From the NCBI GenBank assembly GCA_028281785.1, contig JANQJG010000252.1, forward strand, positions 1-52,420: DNA of 52,420 bases, given 5' to 3'. Below are positions 16,947-27,052 of this stretch, piece by piece; the stretch's first letter is position 1, and every line of letters begins with the position of its first letter. Origin of the DNA: Rhodospirillales bacterium (lineage in GTDB: Bacteria > Pseudomonadota > Alphaproteobacteria > Rhodospirillales > Shumkoniaceae). Below the pieces are notes generated by a model. That model was not told the DNA's origin. It saw only the letters and a list, made by a program, of their open reading frames with translations, and ran no database searches. Both the position numbers and the translations under genes were made by a program.

Positions 16947-18083
16947 ATGACCGCCAATAAAAGTGAAGCACTGGGGACGTTTGTCATCGCGCCTTCCGAG
17001 CTTGGGTCCTTGATCTCCGCCTTGCGGGAGGACGGATACGAGGTCATCGGCCCCAAGCTGGCCGACGGGGCGATTGTCCACGAGCCTCTGGAATCGGCGG
17101 ACGACCTGCCGGTCGGATATGACGACGAGCAGGAGGGCGGGACATACCGCGTCGCCAAGAACGGGGCGAATACCTATTTCGACTATGTCGTCGGGCCCCA
17201 TAGCTGGAAACGCTATCTTTTCCCGCCGGATCAGCAGCTCTGCCAGATGCGGCGTCAGGGCAAGACCTTCCGCCTGATCGAGACCAAGCAGGAGATCCCG
17301 CGTTACGCCTTCTTCGGCGTCCGGTCCTGCGACCTTCACGCCATGCAAGTTCAGGACAAGGTCTTCGACAATGGTGAGTTCGCCGATCCCGGCTATATGG
17401 AGCGGCGCAAGGCGGCCTTCGTTGTCGTCGTGAACTGTCTTCGCCCGGCGGCCACATGCTTCTGCGCCTCGATGGACACGGGACCGCGCGCGACCGGGGG
17501 ATACGACCTGGCTTTGACAGAGCTGGCCTCGAAGGGCCGTCACGAATTCCTGGTGGAGGTGGGGTCGAGCCGCGGCGAGGAGATCTTCGCGAAGGTTTCC
17601 GGCCGACCGGCGACCGAGGCGGATCAGTCGGCCCCGGAGACGGCGAGTGCCAAGGCCGCCAACGCGATGAAACGGGAGATGGTGCCGGACGTCCAGGCTC
17701 TGCTTAAACGAAATCTAGAGCATCGGCGCTGGGACGACGTGGCCAAGCGGTGCCTGACCTGCGCCAACTGCACGCTGGTGTGCCCGACCTGTTTCTGCAC
17801 CACGGTCGAGGACTATACGGATCTGACCGGGTCCACCGCCGAAAGAAGGCGGCGCTGGGATTCCTGCTTCACCATGGACTTCAGCTATGTCCATGGCGGC
17901 AGCGTGCGGCGCGAGACTTATGCCCGCTATCGGCAATGGATGACCCACAAGCTGTCGAGCTGGTTCGACCAGTTCGACGTTTCAGGCTGCGTCGGCTGCG
18001 GACGCTGCATCACCTGGTGCCCCGTCGGCATCGATATCACGGAAGAAGCCCGGGCCATCCGGGACAGCGAAGGGAGTAGGTGA
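16947..18083 (+). CDS. Group 3b [NiFe] hydrogenase iron-sulfur beta subunit
   Basis: A 378-residue cytoplasmic electron-transfer subunit of the HydB/HyhB type (sulfhydrogenase beta, rubredoxin-like / 4Fe-4S dicluster family). Two C-terminal ferredoxin-type clusters are visible: [16 protein letters not shown] and [12 protein letters not shown]. Upstream cysteines in [17 protein letters not shown] mark the family's N-terminal domain. It relays electrons between the FAD subunit and the hydrogenase dimer encoded downstream. The start at 16947 has GGGGA just upstream; an earlier ATG at 16872 lies in the AT-rich promoter region. It is the first gene of the hydrogenase operon. Confidence 0.9.
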   Translation: MTANKSEALGTFVIAPSELGSLISALREDGYEVIGPKLADGAIVHEPLESADDLPVGYDDEQEGGTYRVAKNGANTYFDYVVGPHSWKRYLFPPDQQLCQMRRQGKTFRLIETKQEIPRYAFFGVRSCDLHAMQVQDKVFDNGEFADPGYMERRKAAFVVVVNCLRPAATCFCASMDTGPRATGGYDLALTELASKGRHEFLVEVGSSRGEEIFAKVSGRPATEADQSAPETASAKAANAMKREMVPDVQALLKRNLEHRRWDDVAKRCLTCANCTLVCPTCFCTTVEDYTDLTGSTAERRRRWDSCFTMDFSYVHGGSVRRETYARYRQWMTHKLSSWFDQFDVSGCVGCGRCITWCPVGIDITEEARAIRDSEGSR

Positions 18084-18084
18084 G

Positions 18085-18585
18085 ATGGTCCAGGACATCG
18101 GGCTCGACAAACTGATCCGCGAACATCCGTTCTTCGAAGGCATGGACGACGACGATATGGAGTTCATTGCCGGCTGCGCGGCCAATGAGCGCTTCGATCC
18201 CGGCCAGTACGTCTTTCGCGAGGGCCAACCGGCCGACAAGTTCTATGTCGTGCGCCACGGCTCGGTCGCGTTGGAGGTCCGCACTCCGGGCCGCGATCCG
18301 ATCATTCTCCAGACCTGTGACGAAGGGGACGTCATGGGATGGTCCTGGCTGGTGCCACCCTTCCGCTGGAAGTGGGACGCGCGGGCGACGACGCTGACGC
18401 GGCTGGTCAGCTTCGACGCGATATGTCTGCGCGGCAAGCTCGACGCGGAGCCACGGCTGGGCTATGCCATGTACAAGCGGTTCGTTCGCGTGATTGCCGA
18501 GCGCCTGGGCCATGCCCGGCTTCAGATGCTCGACCTCTGGGGTGTCTCCAACGGCACGCCGGGCTCCGACAAGATCGACGCCTAG
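18085..18585 (+). CDS. Cyclic-nucleotide-binding-domain protein in hydrogenase operon
   Basis: A 166-residue Crp-like sensor domain. The cNMP-binding beta-roll (about residues 8-115) shows [39 protein letters not shown] and [10 protein letters not shown]. The chain ends in a long helix after about residue 120 and has no helix-turn-helix, so it is not a DNA-binding regulator. The start lies one base after the stop of the beta-subunit gene and the gene is followed within 13 bases by the FAD subunit, so it is co-translated with the hydrogenase. It may sense a small molecule or act as an accessory subunit. The ligand is unknown. Confidence 0.88.
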   Translation: MVQDIGLDKLIREHPFFEGMDDDDMEFIAGCAANERFDPGQYVFREGQPADKFYVVRHGSVALEVRTPGRDPIILQTCDEGDVMGWSWLVPPFRWKWDARATTLTRLVSFDAICLRGKLDAEPRLGYAMYKRFVRVIAERLGHARLQMLDLWGVSNGTPGSDKIDA

Positions 18586-18597
18586 GGGACGGCCGCG

Positions 18598-19425
18598 ATG
18601 AACGATCCGATGACGCCGTCGCCCTTCCGCGTCGAGCGGGTGCGGAAGGAGCTGAGCGACACCTTCACGCTGGACCTCGTGCCGGCGGACGGGAAGCGCG
18701 ATTTCCCGTTCCTACCCGGCCAGTTCAACATGCTCTATGCCTTTGGGGTCGGCGAGGTCCCCATCAGCATCAGCGGCGACCCCTCGAAACCCGATACGAT
18801 CGTGCATACGACCCGGGTCGTCGGCGCAGTCACCCGCGCCATGAGAAATCTGGGGGTCGGACACACCATCGGCGTTCGCGGGCCCTACGGAACCGCTTGG
18901 CCGGTAGAGGAGATGCAAGGGGCCGACGTGGTGATCGTGACCGGCGGTATCGGCCTTGCGCCGCTCCGGCCCGCGATCTACAGCATCCTCGAAAACCGAT
19001 CGGCTTTCGGCAATGTGTCGATCCTGTACGGCGCGCGGACGCCGGAGGACATCCTCTACCGCAAGGAGCTAGAGAAATGGCGGGGGATGTTCGACATGCA
19101 GGTCGACGTCACCGTCGACTACGCCACCGGCCGCTGGGCCGGAAAGGTGGGCGTGGTCACCAAGCTGATCCAGCGGGGCGGCTTCCATCCGCAGGATTCG
19201 ATCGCGCTGATCTGCGGCCCTGAGATCATGATGAAGTTCGCGGTTCAGGCGCTGCAGGACCGGGGCGTCACCGACGACCGCATTTACGTCTCCATGGAGC
19301 GGAACATGAAATGCGGCATCGGCTTCTGCGGCCACTGCCAGCTTGGCGGTGACTTCGTGTGCCGCGACGGGCCCGTCTTCCGGTTCGACACGCTCGCCGA
19401 CAAATTCGCGATATCGGAGCTTTGA
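18598..19425 (+). CDS. Group 3b hydrogenase FAD/NAD(P)-binding gamma subunit
   Basis: A 275-residue diaphorase subunit of the HydG/HyhG type, related to dihydroorotate dehydrogenase electron-transfer subunit and ferredoxin-NADP reductases. The FAD-binding barrel has the [21 protein letters not shown] segment (partly quoted), and the NAD(P)-binding half has [14 protein letters not shown] and [12 protein letters not shown]-terminal [2Fe-2S] cysteine cluster is seen in [13 protein letters not shown]...VC. It exchanges electrons between NAD(P)H and the beta subunit. The start ATG at 18598 and the stop two bases before the small-subunit start show operon packing. Confidence 0.92.
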   Translation: MNDPMTPSPFRVERVRKELSDTFTLDLVPADGKRDFPFLPGQFNMLYAFGVGEVPISISGDPSKPDTIVHTTRVVGAVTRAMRNLGVGHTIGVRGPYGTAWPVEEMQGADVVIVTGGIGLAPLRPAIYSILENRSAFGNVSILYGARTPEDILYRKELEKWRGMFDMQVDVTVDYATGRWAGKVGVVTKLIQRGGFHPQDSIALICGPEIMMKFAVQALQDRGVTDDRIYVSMERNMKCGIGFCGHCQLGGDFVCRDGPVFRFDTLADKFAISEL

Positions 19426-19427
19426 CC

Positions 19428-20210
19428 ATGCCGGCGCCGAAGAAACCCAAGCTCGCCGTTTGGAAGTTTTCCTCCTGCGATGGCTGCCAGCTGCAACTTC
19501 TGTGTTGCGAGGACGAGCTGCTGCAGGTCGCCGACGCGGTGGAGATCGCCTATTTCCTGGAAGCCACGCGCGCGCAGGTGCGTGGCCCCTATGACATCTC
19601 CCTGGTCGAGGGATCGGTCTCGACCCCGGAGGAGGCCGAACGCATCCGTAAGATCCGCCGCCAGTCGAAGATCCTCATCTCGATCGGCGCCTGCGCGACC
19701 GCCGGGGGCATCCAGGCGCTACGCAATTTCAAGGATGTGGACGGCTTCATCAACGCGGTTTACGCCCATCCTGAGTACATCGAGACGCTGGCGACCTCGA
19801 CCGCCATCCGCGACCATGTGGACATCGATTTCGAACTCAGGGGATGTCCTATTGACAAAGGGCAGCTATTGGAGGCGCTGAGCGCGCTTCTCAACGGCCG
19901 CCGCCCCAACGTGCCAACGCACAGTCAATGCGTGGAGTGCAAGCTGATGGGCACGGTTTGCGTGATGGTCGCCCATGGCACGCCCTGCATGGGACCGGTG
20001 ACCCAGGCCGGCTGCGGCAACCTTTGTCCGTCCTTCAACCGCGGCTGCTACAACTGCTTCGGTCCCAAGGAGACGCCGAACACGGCGAGCCTCAGCGCGT
20101 GGTTCGCCAAGCTCGGCATGGATCAGAGGTCGATCAAGCATTTCTATCGAAGCTTCAATACCAACGCCCCGGCCTTCCGAAGGGAGAGCGAGGCCCATGA
20201 CAAAACCTAA
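19428..20210 (+). CDS. [NiFe] hydrogenase small subunit (group 3b)
   Basis: A 260-residue subunit carrying Fe-S clusters. N-terminal cluster cysteines are in SSCDGCQ (C17, C20); further ligands lie in [16 protein letters not shown], and a C-terminal array [12 protein letters not shown]...[18 protein letters not shown]. There is no twin-arginine signal, so the enzyme stays in the cytoplasm, as in the NAD(P)-linked bidirectional group 3b. The start at 19428 follows the gamma-subunit stop by two bases. Its last 14 bases overlap the large-subunit gene. Confidence 0.95.
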   Translation: MPAPKKPKLAVWKFSSCDGCQLQLLCCEDELLQVADAVEIAYFLEATRAQVRGPYDISLVEGSVSTPEEAERIRKIRRQSKILISIGACATAGGIQALRNFKDVDGFINAVYAHPEYIETLATSTAIRDHVDIDFELRGCPIDKGQLLEALSALLNGRRPNVPTHSQCVECKLMGTVCVMVAHGTPCMGPVTQAGCGNLCPSFNRGCYNCFGPKETPNTASLSAWFAKLGMDQRSIKHFYRSFNTNAPAFRRESEAHDKT

Positions 20211-21555
20211 AACCGCAAAAACCGCGAAGGCAAAGAAGACCGCGAGAGCGGCAAAAGCCGCTAAGACCGTCAACCGCACGATCAAGGTCGATGCGTTGGC
20301 CCGGGTCGAGGGGGAGGGGGCGCTGTATGTCCGCGTCAAGGATGACGCCATTCAGGACGTGCGCTTCCGCATCTTCGAGCCGCCCCGGTTCTTCGAAGCT
20401 TTCCTGAAGGGACGTATCTACAGCGACGCTCCGGACATTACCGCGCGCATCTGCGGCATCTGCCCGATCGCCTATCAGATGGGCGCCATCCAGGCGATGG
20501 AGCAGGCGCTCGGCGTCACGGTGACGGGGCCCTTGCGCGACCTCCGGCGGCTCATCTATTGCGGCGAGTGGATCGAGAGCCATGTCCTCCACGCCGCCAT
20601 GCTCCACGCGCCCGACTTCCTGGGGCTGGAGGACGCCTTGCAGCTGGCCAAGGACGATCCCGAGGTGGTGAAGACCGCCCTCGAGCTGAAGAAGCTGGGG
20701 AACCGGATCCTCGAAGTCGTCGGCGGCCGCGCCACCCACCCCATCAACATGAAGGTGGGCGGGTTCTACAAGGCGCCGCGAAAGCGCGAGGTCCGCGAGC
20801 TGATCGATCCGTTGAAATGGGCCATCGATGCCTCCATCCGCCTGACCAAGGTGTTCGCGGGTTTCGACTTTCCGGCGGACGAGCACGACTACACCTGCGT
20901 CGCGCTGCGCCATCCCGACGAGTACGCCATTCACGAGGGACGCATCGTCTCCAGCAACGGTCTCGACATCGCGGTGGCCGAGTTTCCCGAGCATTTCACG
21001 GAGGAGCATGTCGAGCATTCAAACGCCCTCCACGGGATGACGATGGACGGGGACATCTATCTCGTCGGCCCCAACGCGCGCTACAACCTCAACTACGCGC
21101 AGCTCTCGGACCTCGCCAAGCAGACCGCGAAGGATGCTGGGCTCGGACCGGTCTGCAACAACCTGTTCAAGAGCATTCTCGTGCGCATGGTCGAGACGCT
21201 TTACGCTTGCGAGGAGGCCCTGCGCATCGCCGAGTCCTATGAGGAACCGGACGAGTCCAGCGTCGAGGTGATACCCGGCGCCGGCGTGGGAGCCGGCTGC
21301 ACCGAGGCGCCGCGCGGCATCTGCTTCCACCGCTATGAGCTCGACGACGAGGGGCGCATCCTGACGGCGCGCATTCAGGCGCCGACTTCGCAGAACCAGC
21401 CGCAGATCGAGATTGATCTTCGGCGCATCGTGGAGAACAATCTGCACCTCCCCGAGGAGCGCCTGAAATGGCGGTGCGAGCAGACGATCCGCAATTATGA
21501 CCCCTGCATCTCCTGCGCCACCCACTTCCTCGACCTCCAGATCGAGCGGGTCTGA
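20197..21555 (+). CDS. [NiFe] hydrogenase large subunit (group 3b)
   Basis: A 452-residue catalytic subunit that binds the Ni-Fe(CN)2CO centre. Both ligand motifs are intact: RICGIC (C86, C89) and DPCISC (C437, C440), with a nine-residue C-terminal tail (FLDLQIERV) after H443 for removal by the maturation protease. The RVEGEG motif near residue 36 is typical of group 3. Unusually, about 26 Lys/Ala-rich residues ([14 protein letters not shown]...) precede the conserved start. No alternative start codon lies between ATG 20197 and the conserved region, so the extension appears real. It forms the catalytic dimer with the small subunit. Confidence 0.96.
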   Translation: MTKPKTAKTAKAKKTARAAKAAKTVNRTIKVDALARVEGEGALYVRVKDDAIQDVRFRIFEPPRFFEAFLKGRIYSDAPDITARICGICPIAYQMGAIQAMEQALGVTVTGPLRDLRRLIYCGEWIESHVLHAAMLHAPDFLGLEDALQLAKDDPEVVKTALELKKLGNRILEVVGGRATHPINMKVGGFYKAPRKREVRELIDPLKWAIDASIRLTKVFAGFDFPADEHDYTCVALRHPDEYAIHEGRIVSSNGLDIAVAEFPEHFTEEHVEHSNALHGMTMDGDIYLVGPNARYNLNYAQLSDLAKQTAKDAGLGPVCNNLFKSILVRMVETLYACEEALRIAESYEEPDESSVEVIPGAGVGAGCTEAPRGICFHRYELDDEGRILTARIQAPTSQNQPQIEIDLRRIVENNLHLPEERLKWRCEQTIRNYDPCISCATHFLDLQIERV

Positions 21556-22018
21556 GGCGGCGGGGCGCGGGGCCCTGGTCATCGGGATCGGGAACCGCTT
21601 TCGACAGGATGACGGCGTCGGGCCCGCCGTGGCCGATGAGCTGGAAGCGCGCGGCGTGCGCACGCTTGAGCTCGACGGCGAAGGAACCCGCCTGATGAAC
21701 GCCTGGCAGGGCGAGGACCGGGTGGTCCTGGTCGACGCCGTGCGGTCGGACGGCCGCCCGGGAACGATTCATCGGCTGGACGCGATCAAGGGCCGCGTGC
21801 GCAAGAACTGGCTGCGCTGTTCCAGCCATGAGTTCGCGGTCGCCGAGGCGGTGGAGATGGCGCGGATTCTGGAGCGCCTGCCGCAGTCGCTAGTGATTTT
21901 CGGCATCGAAGGAAAATCCTACGGTTACGGCGAAAAATTGACGCCGAACGTGAAGCAGGCCGTTCCCGAGGTTGCGCGACGCATCCTGTTGGAATTAGGT
22001 TCTCCTCCGCAGAACTGA
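21497..22018 (+). CDS. Hydrogenase maturation endopeptidase
   Basis: A 173-residue HyaD/HycI-family protease that removes the large-subunit C-terminal tail after nickel insertion. The nickel-sensing acids are in [14 protein letters not shown] and LVDAVRSD, with a later SSHEF histidine. The first 25 residues, rich in Ser/Pro, precede the conserved ALVIGIGN start, and the ATG lies 59 bases inside the large-subunit gene. No other ATG or GTG is available closer to the conserved core, so either this start is used or a rare codon near 21560 is. It is the sixth gene of the hydrogenase operon. Confidence 0.9.
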   Translation: MTPASPAPPTSSTSRSSGSEAAGRGALVIGIGNRFRQDDGVGPAVADELEARGVRTLELDGEGTRLMNAWQGEDRVVLVDAVRSDGRPGTIHRLDAIKGRVRKNWLRCSSHEFAVAEAVEMARILERLPQSLVIFGIEGKSYGYGEKLTPNVKQAVPEVARRILLELGSPPQN

Positions 22019-22172
22019 TCAGTTGGCGTGAATCCGCGCGCCTGACCTTGGGAAACCAAGCCTTTCAGCATATATCTGAATGAGATGAGGTCGCACCGCA
22101 TGCATGAACCCGGGCAGTTCGGCCTGCCGCGCCATGACGGCGGCTCTTTTACGGCGTCGGGAGACCGCCCCG

Positions 22173-22514
22173 TTGCATGAGATGTCGCTTTGCGAGGGGG
22201 TGCTTCGCATCCTCCAGGAACAGGCGCGGGTTCAGGACTATTCCCGCGTCCTCAAGGTGACGCTGGAGATCGGCGAGCTGTCCTGTGCGGTGCCGGAATC
22301 GATGGAGCTATGCTTCGAGGCAGTCACGCGGGGCACCCTGGCCGAGGGCGCGACACTTGAGATCGTCCGCACGCCGGGCGAGGCCTGGTGCCAGGATTGC
22401 CAGATAGCGGTGCCCATGAAGGAGCGGATCAGCCCCTGTCCGCATTGCGGCGGCTTTCGGATGAAGGTGCAGTCGGGGGACTCGATGCGGGTCCAGCAAT
22501 TGGAGGTGGATTGA
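22173..22514 (+). CDS. hypA: Hydrogenase nickel insertion protein HypA
   Basis: A 113-residue nickel metallochaperone, exactly the usual length when the TTG at 22173 is taken as start. This places the essential nickel-ligand histidine second (M-H-E-M-S-L-C). CGGGAGA lies eight bases upstream. The zinc-ribbon cysteines are in WCQDC and CPHCGG. An ATG-initiated frame from 22104 would bury the nickel site. Its stop overlaps the hypB start. It works with HypB to load nickel into the large subunit. Confidence 0.93.
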   Translation: MHEMSLCEGVLRILQEQARVQDYSRVLKVTLEIGELSCAVPESMELCFEAVTRGTLAEGATLEIVRTPGEAWCQDCQIAVPMKERISPCPHCGGFRMKVQSGDSMRVQQLEVD

Positions 22515-23383
22515 TGTGCACGACTTGCGGATGTGGCCAGCCGAATTCGGTCGCCCACGGCCACAGCCATGATCATGATCACGACCACGATCATTCCCAC
22601 GGTCACGATCACGCGCATGACCATGATCACGGCCATTCCCACGATCATGGCGAAGGCCCGCTCGGCGCCGTTCATGACCCGACGGTGAGCCGCGCCCGCA
22701 TCGTCCAGATCGAGGAGGACATCCTCAGCGCCAACAACCGCTATGCCACCGCCAACCGCCGGCTGCTGGCCGAGCGTGGCGTCTATGCCGTGAATGTCGT
22801 CTCGAGTCCGGGATCGGGAAAGACGACCCTGCTGGTCCGCACGATCGAGATGCTGAAGGAACGGTTCCCGGTGTCGGTGGTCGAGGGCGACCAGCAGACC
22901 GAATTCGACGCCGAGCGCATCCGCGCCACCGGCGCCCATGCCACCCAGGTCAATACCGGCAAGGGCTGCCATCTGGACGCGCATATGGTCGGGCACGCGC
23001 TCGACAATCTCGACCCGGCCGAGGGCGGCGTGCTGTTCATCGAGAATGTCGGCAACCTGATCTGCCCGGCCGCCTTCGATCTCGGCGAGGCGATCAAGGC
23101 GGTGGTGCTGTCGGTCACGGAGGGCGAGGACAAGCCGCTGAAATACCCGGACATGTTCTTCGAGGCCGGGCTGATGATCGTGACCAAGATCGATCTGCTG
23201 CCGCATCTCACCTTCGACGTCGAGCGCTGCATCGACTATGCGCGCCGGGTCAATCCCGACCTTCAGGTGCTTCGGCTTTCGGCGACGACGGGCGAGGGCA
23301 TGGAGGACTGGTGCGATTGGATCGCGCGGCGTCGCGACGCCACCCTGGAGGCCCAGAAGCGGTCGGCGAGGGCGATCGCGTGA
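22514..23383 (+). CDS. hypB: Hydrogenase nickel incorporation GTPase HypB
   Basis: A 289-residue G3E-family GTPase that delivers nickel together with HypA. The N-terminal CTTCGCG metal motif is followed by a histidine-rich run (about residues 15-45) in which every second residue is His, sixteen in total, which can store nickel. The P-loop is [11 protein letters not shown] and the base-specificity motif is TKIDL. The switch and metal motif is [10 protein letters not shown]. The start overlaps the hypA stop. The ORF on the opposite strand through the His stretch is only a shadow. Confidence 0.96.
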   Translation: MCTTCGCGQPNSVAHGHSHDHDHDHDHSHGHDHAHDHDHGHSHDHGEGPLGAVHDPTVSRARIVQIEEDILSANNRYATANRRLLAERGVYAVNVVSSPGSGKTTLLVRTIEMLKERFPVSVVEGDQQTEFDAERIRATGAHATQVNTGKGCHLDAHMVGHALDNLDPAEGGVLFIENVGNLICPAAFDLGEAIKAVVLSVTEGEDKPLKYPDMFFEAGLMIVTKIDLLPHLTFDVERCIDYARRVNPDLQVLRLSATTGEGMEDWCDWIARRRDATLEAQKRSARAIA

Positions 23384-24492
23384 CGACCGTTGTCAAGGAA
23401 CGCGCGCCGAATGTGATCGCGCAGATCTTTCCCCTGGCGGAGGAGGTCGTGCCGGTTCTGGCCGTTGGCGCGTTCCTCAAGAACACGATCTGCCTGGCCG
23501 CCGGCCGGGAAGCCTATTTGACGGAGGATGTCGGCAATCTCGACACGGTCGAGGCAATCGAGCGGTTCGAGGGAGCCGTACAAAGCCTTATCGATCAAAC
23601 CGGAACCGAGCCGGTGGCCGTGGCCCACGATCTGCATCCGGATTTCCACAGCACCCGCTTCGCCGAGGCCTTCGGGCCGAGGACTATCGCCGTCCAGCAT
23701 CACCACGCCCATGTGGCGGCGGTGATGGCCGAGCATGGACTGACGGGGCCGGTACTGGGCCTCGCGCTGGATGGTTTCGGGCTCGGGCCCCGGGACGAGT
23801 CCTGGGGCGGCGAGCTGCTGCGAGTGGACACGAGCGGTTACGAAAGACTGGGTCATCTGTACCCGCTCAAGCAGCCCGGCGGCGACGCCGCAGCGCGCCA
23901 ACCCTGGCGCATGGGGGCGGCGGCCCTGCATGCGCTCGGCCGTGACGGGGACATCCCCGAGCGCTTCGGCTGCATGCGTGGCGCCGACGTTCTGATCCAG
24001 ATGTTGGCCCGGGACGTCAACGCGCCGCCAACCTCAAGCTGCGGGCGCCTGTTCGACGCGGCCTGCGGCCTGCTCGGCGTCAAGCTGGTGGCCGAGTTCG
24101 AGGGCGAGGCGCCGATGCAACTCGAAAACATGGTCACGCATCCCGAGGTGCAGCCGGACGGCTGGCGGCTGCATGACGGGGTGCTCGATCTGCGGCCGCT
24201 CCTGAGCACGCTGCTGGGCGTCGATCAGGAGACGGGCGCCAACCTGTTCCACGGCACGTTGATGGCCGCGCTCACCGACTGGGCGGTCACCGCCAGCACG
24301 GAGACCGGCTTCAGCGACGTGGCGCTTTGCGGCGGCTGTCTGCTCAACGCCGTGGTCCGGGAGGGCCTTGCCGACGCGCTCGAACGGCGCGGACTGACGC
24401 CCCGGCTGCCGCGCGCCCTGAGCCCCGGCGACCAGGCCGTCAGCCTTGGCCAGGCCTGGGCAGCGGCGTTGCAACTCAAGGATTCGAACTAG
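23380..24492 (+). CDS. hypF: Truncated HypF (carbamoyltransferase, Kae1-like domain only)
   Basis: A 370-residue protein matching only the C-terminal half of HypF. Full-length HypF is about 750 residues with acylphosphatase, zinc-finger, YrdC-like and Kae1-like domains; here only the last part is present. Metal and nucleotide-site motifs of that domain are intact: [43 protein letters not shown] and CGGCLLN. Short HypF proteins are known (Ralstonia eutropha HypF1), so this may be functional for cyanide-ligand synthesis with HypE. The GTG at 23380 overlaps the hypB stop; a longer frame to 23311 lies inside hypB. Confidence 0.9.
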   Translation: MTTVVKERAPNVIAQIFPLAEEVVPVLAVGAFLKNTICLAAGREAYLTEDVGNLDTVEAIERFEGAVQSLIDQTGTEPVAVAHDLHPDFHSTRFAEAFGPRTIAVQHHHAHVAAVMAEHGLTGPVLGLALDGFGLGPRDESWGGELLRVDTSGYERLGHLYPLKQPGGDAAARQPWRMGAAALHALGRDGDIPERFGCMRGADVLIQMLARDVNAPPTSSCGRLFDAACGLLGVKLVAEFEGEAPMQLENMVTHPEVQPDGWRLHDGVLDLRPLLSTLLGVDQETGANLFHGTLMAALTDWAVTASTETGFSDVALCGGCLLNAVVREGLADALERRGLTPRLPRALSPGDQAVSLGQAWAAALQLKDSN

Positions 24493-24509
24493 AAGGGAGA
24501 CCCCCAAGC

Positions 24510-24749
24510 ATGTGCCTCGCCATTCCCGCGCGGGTCGTCGCGCTCAAAGATGACGACATGGCGACCGTCGAAATCGGCGGCGTGCAGAAGAACATCTCGG
24601 TCTCCCTGGTCGAGGGGATCGAGGTCGACGACTATGTCATCGTGCATACGGGTTTCGCCCTGTCGAAGCTCGACCCCGAGGAGGCCCAGCAGACCCTGGA
24701 GCTGTTCGCCGAGATGAGCGCGCTGGTCGAGGAGGCATCGTCGCGGTGA
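24510..24749 (+). CDS. hypC: Hydrogenase assembly chaperone HypC
   Basis: A 79-residue HypC/HybG/HupF chaperone that carries the Fe(CN)2CO unit with HypD and hands it to the large subunit. The essential cysteine is residue 2 (MCLAIPARVV), and the core VEIGGVQKNISVSLVE matches the family beta-barrel. The start ATG at 24510 follows AAGGGAGA. It overlaps hypD by four bases, fitting the HypCD complex. Confidence 0.95.
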   Translation: MCLAIPARVVALKDDDMATVEIGGVQKNISVSLVEGIEVDDYVIVHTGFALSKLDPEEAQQTLELFAEMSALVEEASSR

Positions 24750-25885
24750 AGTTCCTCGACGAATTCCGTGACGGCGGGCTGGCCCAAACCCTGGCCACGA
24801 AGATCGCGGCCCAGGCCGAGCCCGAGCGCCGGTATCACATCATGGAGTTCTGCGGCGGGCATACGCACGCCATCTTCCGCTATGGGGTTCAGGACCTGTT
24901 ACCGGAGAATGTGCGCCTGGTGCACGGGCCGGGATGCCCGGTTTGCGTGCTGCCCGTGGGGCGGGTCGACAACGCCGTCGAGCTGGCCCAGGAGAAGGGC
25001 GTGATCCTCTGCACCTATGGCGATCTGCTGCGCGTGCCGGGATCGCGGGGCATCAGCCTGCTGCGCGCCAAGGCCGAGGGCGCCGACGTGCGCATGATCT
25101 ATTCGAGCCTCGACGCGCTGCGCATCGCCCAGGAGAATCCGGAGCGCGAGGTCGTGTTTTTCGCCATCGGCTTCGAGACCACGACGCCGCCGACGGCGAT
25201 CGCGCTGAAACAGGCGCAGGCGCTCGGGCTCACCAACTTCAGCGTGTTCTGCAACCATGTGCTGACGCCCGCCGCCATCACCAACATCCTGGAGAGCCCG
25301 GAGGTTCGGGAGTTCGGCACGATCCGTCTCGACGGCTTCATCGGCCCCGCGCATGTGAGCGCGGTGATCGGCAGCCGGCCCTTCGAGTTCTTCGCCGAGG
25401 AGTATCGCAAGCCGGTGGTGATCGCCGGCTTCGAGCCGCTGGACGTGATGCAGGCGGTGCTGATGCTGATCCGCCAGCTCAACGACGGCCGGGCAGAGGT
25501 GGAGAACGAGTACACCCGCGTCGTCACCCGCGAGGGCAACCAGAAGGCCCAGGCCCTGGTGGCCGAGGTGTTCGAGCTGCGGCCCAGCTTCGAATGGCGG
25601 GGGCTGGGGAGCGTGCCCTACAGCGCGCTGCGCATCAAATCGGAGTTCGCCGAGTTCGACGCCGAGAAGCGCTTCGACGTGACCCTCTACCAGGGCAAGG
25701 AAAGCAAGGCCTGCGAATGCGGCGCCATCCTGCGCGGGGTGAAGTCGCCGACCGACTGCAAGCTTTTCGGCACCGCCTGCACGCCGGAAACGCCGATGGG
25801 CTCCTGCATGGTGTCCTCGGAAGGCGCCTGCGCGGCCTATTACAGCTATGGCCGCTTCCGCGCCGCGCGCGCCGAGGCGTCGTGA
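24746..25885 (+). CDS. hypD: Hydrogenase formation protein HypD
   Basis: A 379-residue 4Fe-4S scaffold on which the Fe(CN)2CO group is built. Conserved motifs are MEFCGGHTHAIFRYG, HGPGCPVCVLP, FAIGFETTTPPTA, and the C-terminal cluster cysteines in CECGAILRG, CKLFGTACTPE and GSCMVSSEGACAAYY. The start is GTG at 24746 overlapping hypC. It is the last hyp gene before the 4.9 kb interruption. Confidence 0.97.
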   Translation: MKFLDEFRDGGLAQTLATKIAAQAEPERRYHIMEFCGGHTHAIFRYGVQDLLPENVRLVHGPGCPVCVLPVGRVDNAVELAQEKGVILCTYGDLLRVPGSRGISLLRAKAEGADVRMIYSSLDALRIAQENPEREVVFFAIGFETTTPPTAIALKQAQALGLTNFSVFCNHVLTPAAITNILESPEVREFGTIRLDGFIGPAHVSAVIGSRPFEFFAEEYRKPVVIAGFEPLDVMQAVLMLIRQLNDGRAEVENEYTRVVTREGNQKAQALVAEVFELRPSFEWRGLGSVPYSALRIKSEFAEFDAEKRFDVTLYQGKESKACECGAILRGVKSPTDCKLFGTACTPETPMGSCMVSSEGACAAYYSYGRFRAARAEAS

Positions 25886-25904
25886 ACGTCGGATCGGCCG
25901 GCCT

Positions 25905-26516
25905 TTAGCGTTCGCTCAGGGCCAGCCGCGCGGCGAACAGTCCGAAAACTCCGGCGAAGATCCGGTTCAGCCAGGTCAGCACCCTTGGGTTCGACACGAC
26001 ATGGGTATGGGCCAGGGAGGCCAGGGCGCCATAGCCCAGAAACACGACAAAAGTGATCAGCATGAAAACGAGCGCCAGCCCGACCATGAAGCCCAGCGGA
26101 TCGCTCGCGGTGGGGGGAACGAACTGGGGCAGGAAGGCGAAAAAGAAGCCGGTGAGCTTCGGGTTGAGGATGTTCAGCAGGATCCCGTCGATGACGGTTC
26201 GGACCGCCGAGGTCCGGTTCTGCCGCCGCGTCACCGCCAGGGGGCCGCTCTGGCGCAGGCTCCGGTACGCCATATAGAGCAGGTAGGCCACGCCCAGATA
26301 CTTGATGACGATGAACACTTCGGCGCTGGCATGGACCAGGGCCGACAGCCCGATCACGCTCGCGGCCATATGGGGCACGATACCCAGCGTGCAGCCCAAG
26401 GCCGCCAGAACGCCCGCACCCATTCCCCGGCCCAACGCGCATCCCAAGGTGTAGATGACGCCGGTGCCCGGCAGCAGAACGACGATCAGAGACAGGACGA
26501 GGAACTCCTGGGTCAT
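25905..26516 (-). CDS. LysE family translocator
   Basis: A 203-residue six-helix inner-membrane exporter of the LysE/RhtB superfamily, which expels amino acids or related small molecules. The N-terminal LVLSLIVVLLPGTGVIYTLG with a PGTG motif and the conserved NPKLTGFFFAFLPQF segment are clear family marks. The ATG at 26516 follows GGGAGAAGG. It reads against the hyp operon and ends 19 bases from the hypD stop, so it marks the edge of an unrelated block inserted between hypD and hypE. Confidence 0.92.
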   Translation of the reverse strand: MTQEFLVLSLIVVLLPGTGVIYTLGCALGRGMGAGVLAALGCTLGIVPHMAASVIGLSALVHASAEVFIVIKYLGVAYLLYMAYRSLRQSGPLAVTRRQNRTSAVRTVIDGILLNILNPKLTGFFFAFLPQFVPPTASDPLGFMVGLALVFMLITFVVFLGYGALASLAHTHVVSNPRVLTWLNRIFAGVFGLFAARLALSER

Positions 26517-26630
26517 ACCCTTCTCCCGGTGGATCGGCCTTCGCGTGCCCGCGAAACCGCCCCCTGTTTAACGCGGCCGGGGCCTGCCCACCACAGGAGA
26601 AAGGTGGGCGGGGATCTGATTGAGGCACAC

Positions 26631-27014
26631 TTATCCTGTCGGCGCGTCGGCTTCCCCGAGCGGCAAGGTGTACAGTACCAGTTCGTGGGCCGGGCCGGGG
26701 GTGCGGCCCATGGTCGTGAATCCGCAGCGCTTCATCAATCGGTGCGAGCGCGCGTTCGGCTGATCGACGGCGGCGACAAGGCGCGACAAGCCGAGGGAGC
26801 CGCGTGCATAACGAATCAGCGCGTCCAGCGCTTTGCCGGCCAGACCTTGTCCCCAAGACTTGGGGTGGAGGGCGATGAGGGGCTCAACACCGCCGGCCAT
26901 GGCGGGCGCCGCGCCCGCCTCCGCCGAGACCGGCTGCAGCCTCACAAGGCCATCGAGATCGTCGGCGACCGCCGGCCGCAATCGGCCATGTGGCAGAGAC
27001 AGGTGGGGTCTCAT
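26631..27014 (-). pseudogene. GNAT acetyltransferase remnant
   Basis: The C-terminal half of a GNAT N-acetyltransferase of the ribosomal-protein-acetylating type can be recognised: LIALHPKSWGQGLAGKALDALI (acetyl-CoA site, quoted in part), NARSHRLMKRCGF. The N-terminal beta-strand RLRPAVADDLDGLVRL is also present, but the stretch between them is only about 30 residues where about 70-80 are expected. The gene seems to have suffered an internal deletion, so it is probably non-functional. A short but active variant cannot be excluded. Confidence 0.6.
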
Positions 27015-27052
27015 GTGCGGTTACTGGGGTACCAGAAGTTGGACCCACACCG

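Noticed and set aside
22560-22650. CRISPR-like or tandem repeat in hypB
   Set aside because: The near-repeating CATGATCAC tract simply encodes the His-Asp/His-Gly nickel-storage stretch; there are no spacers.
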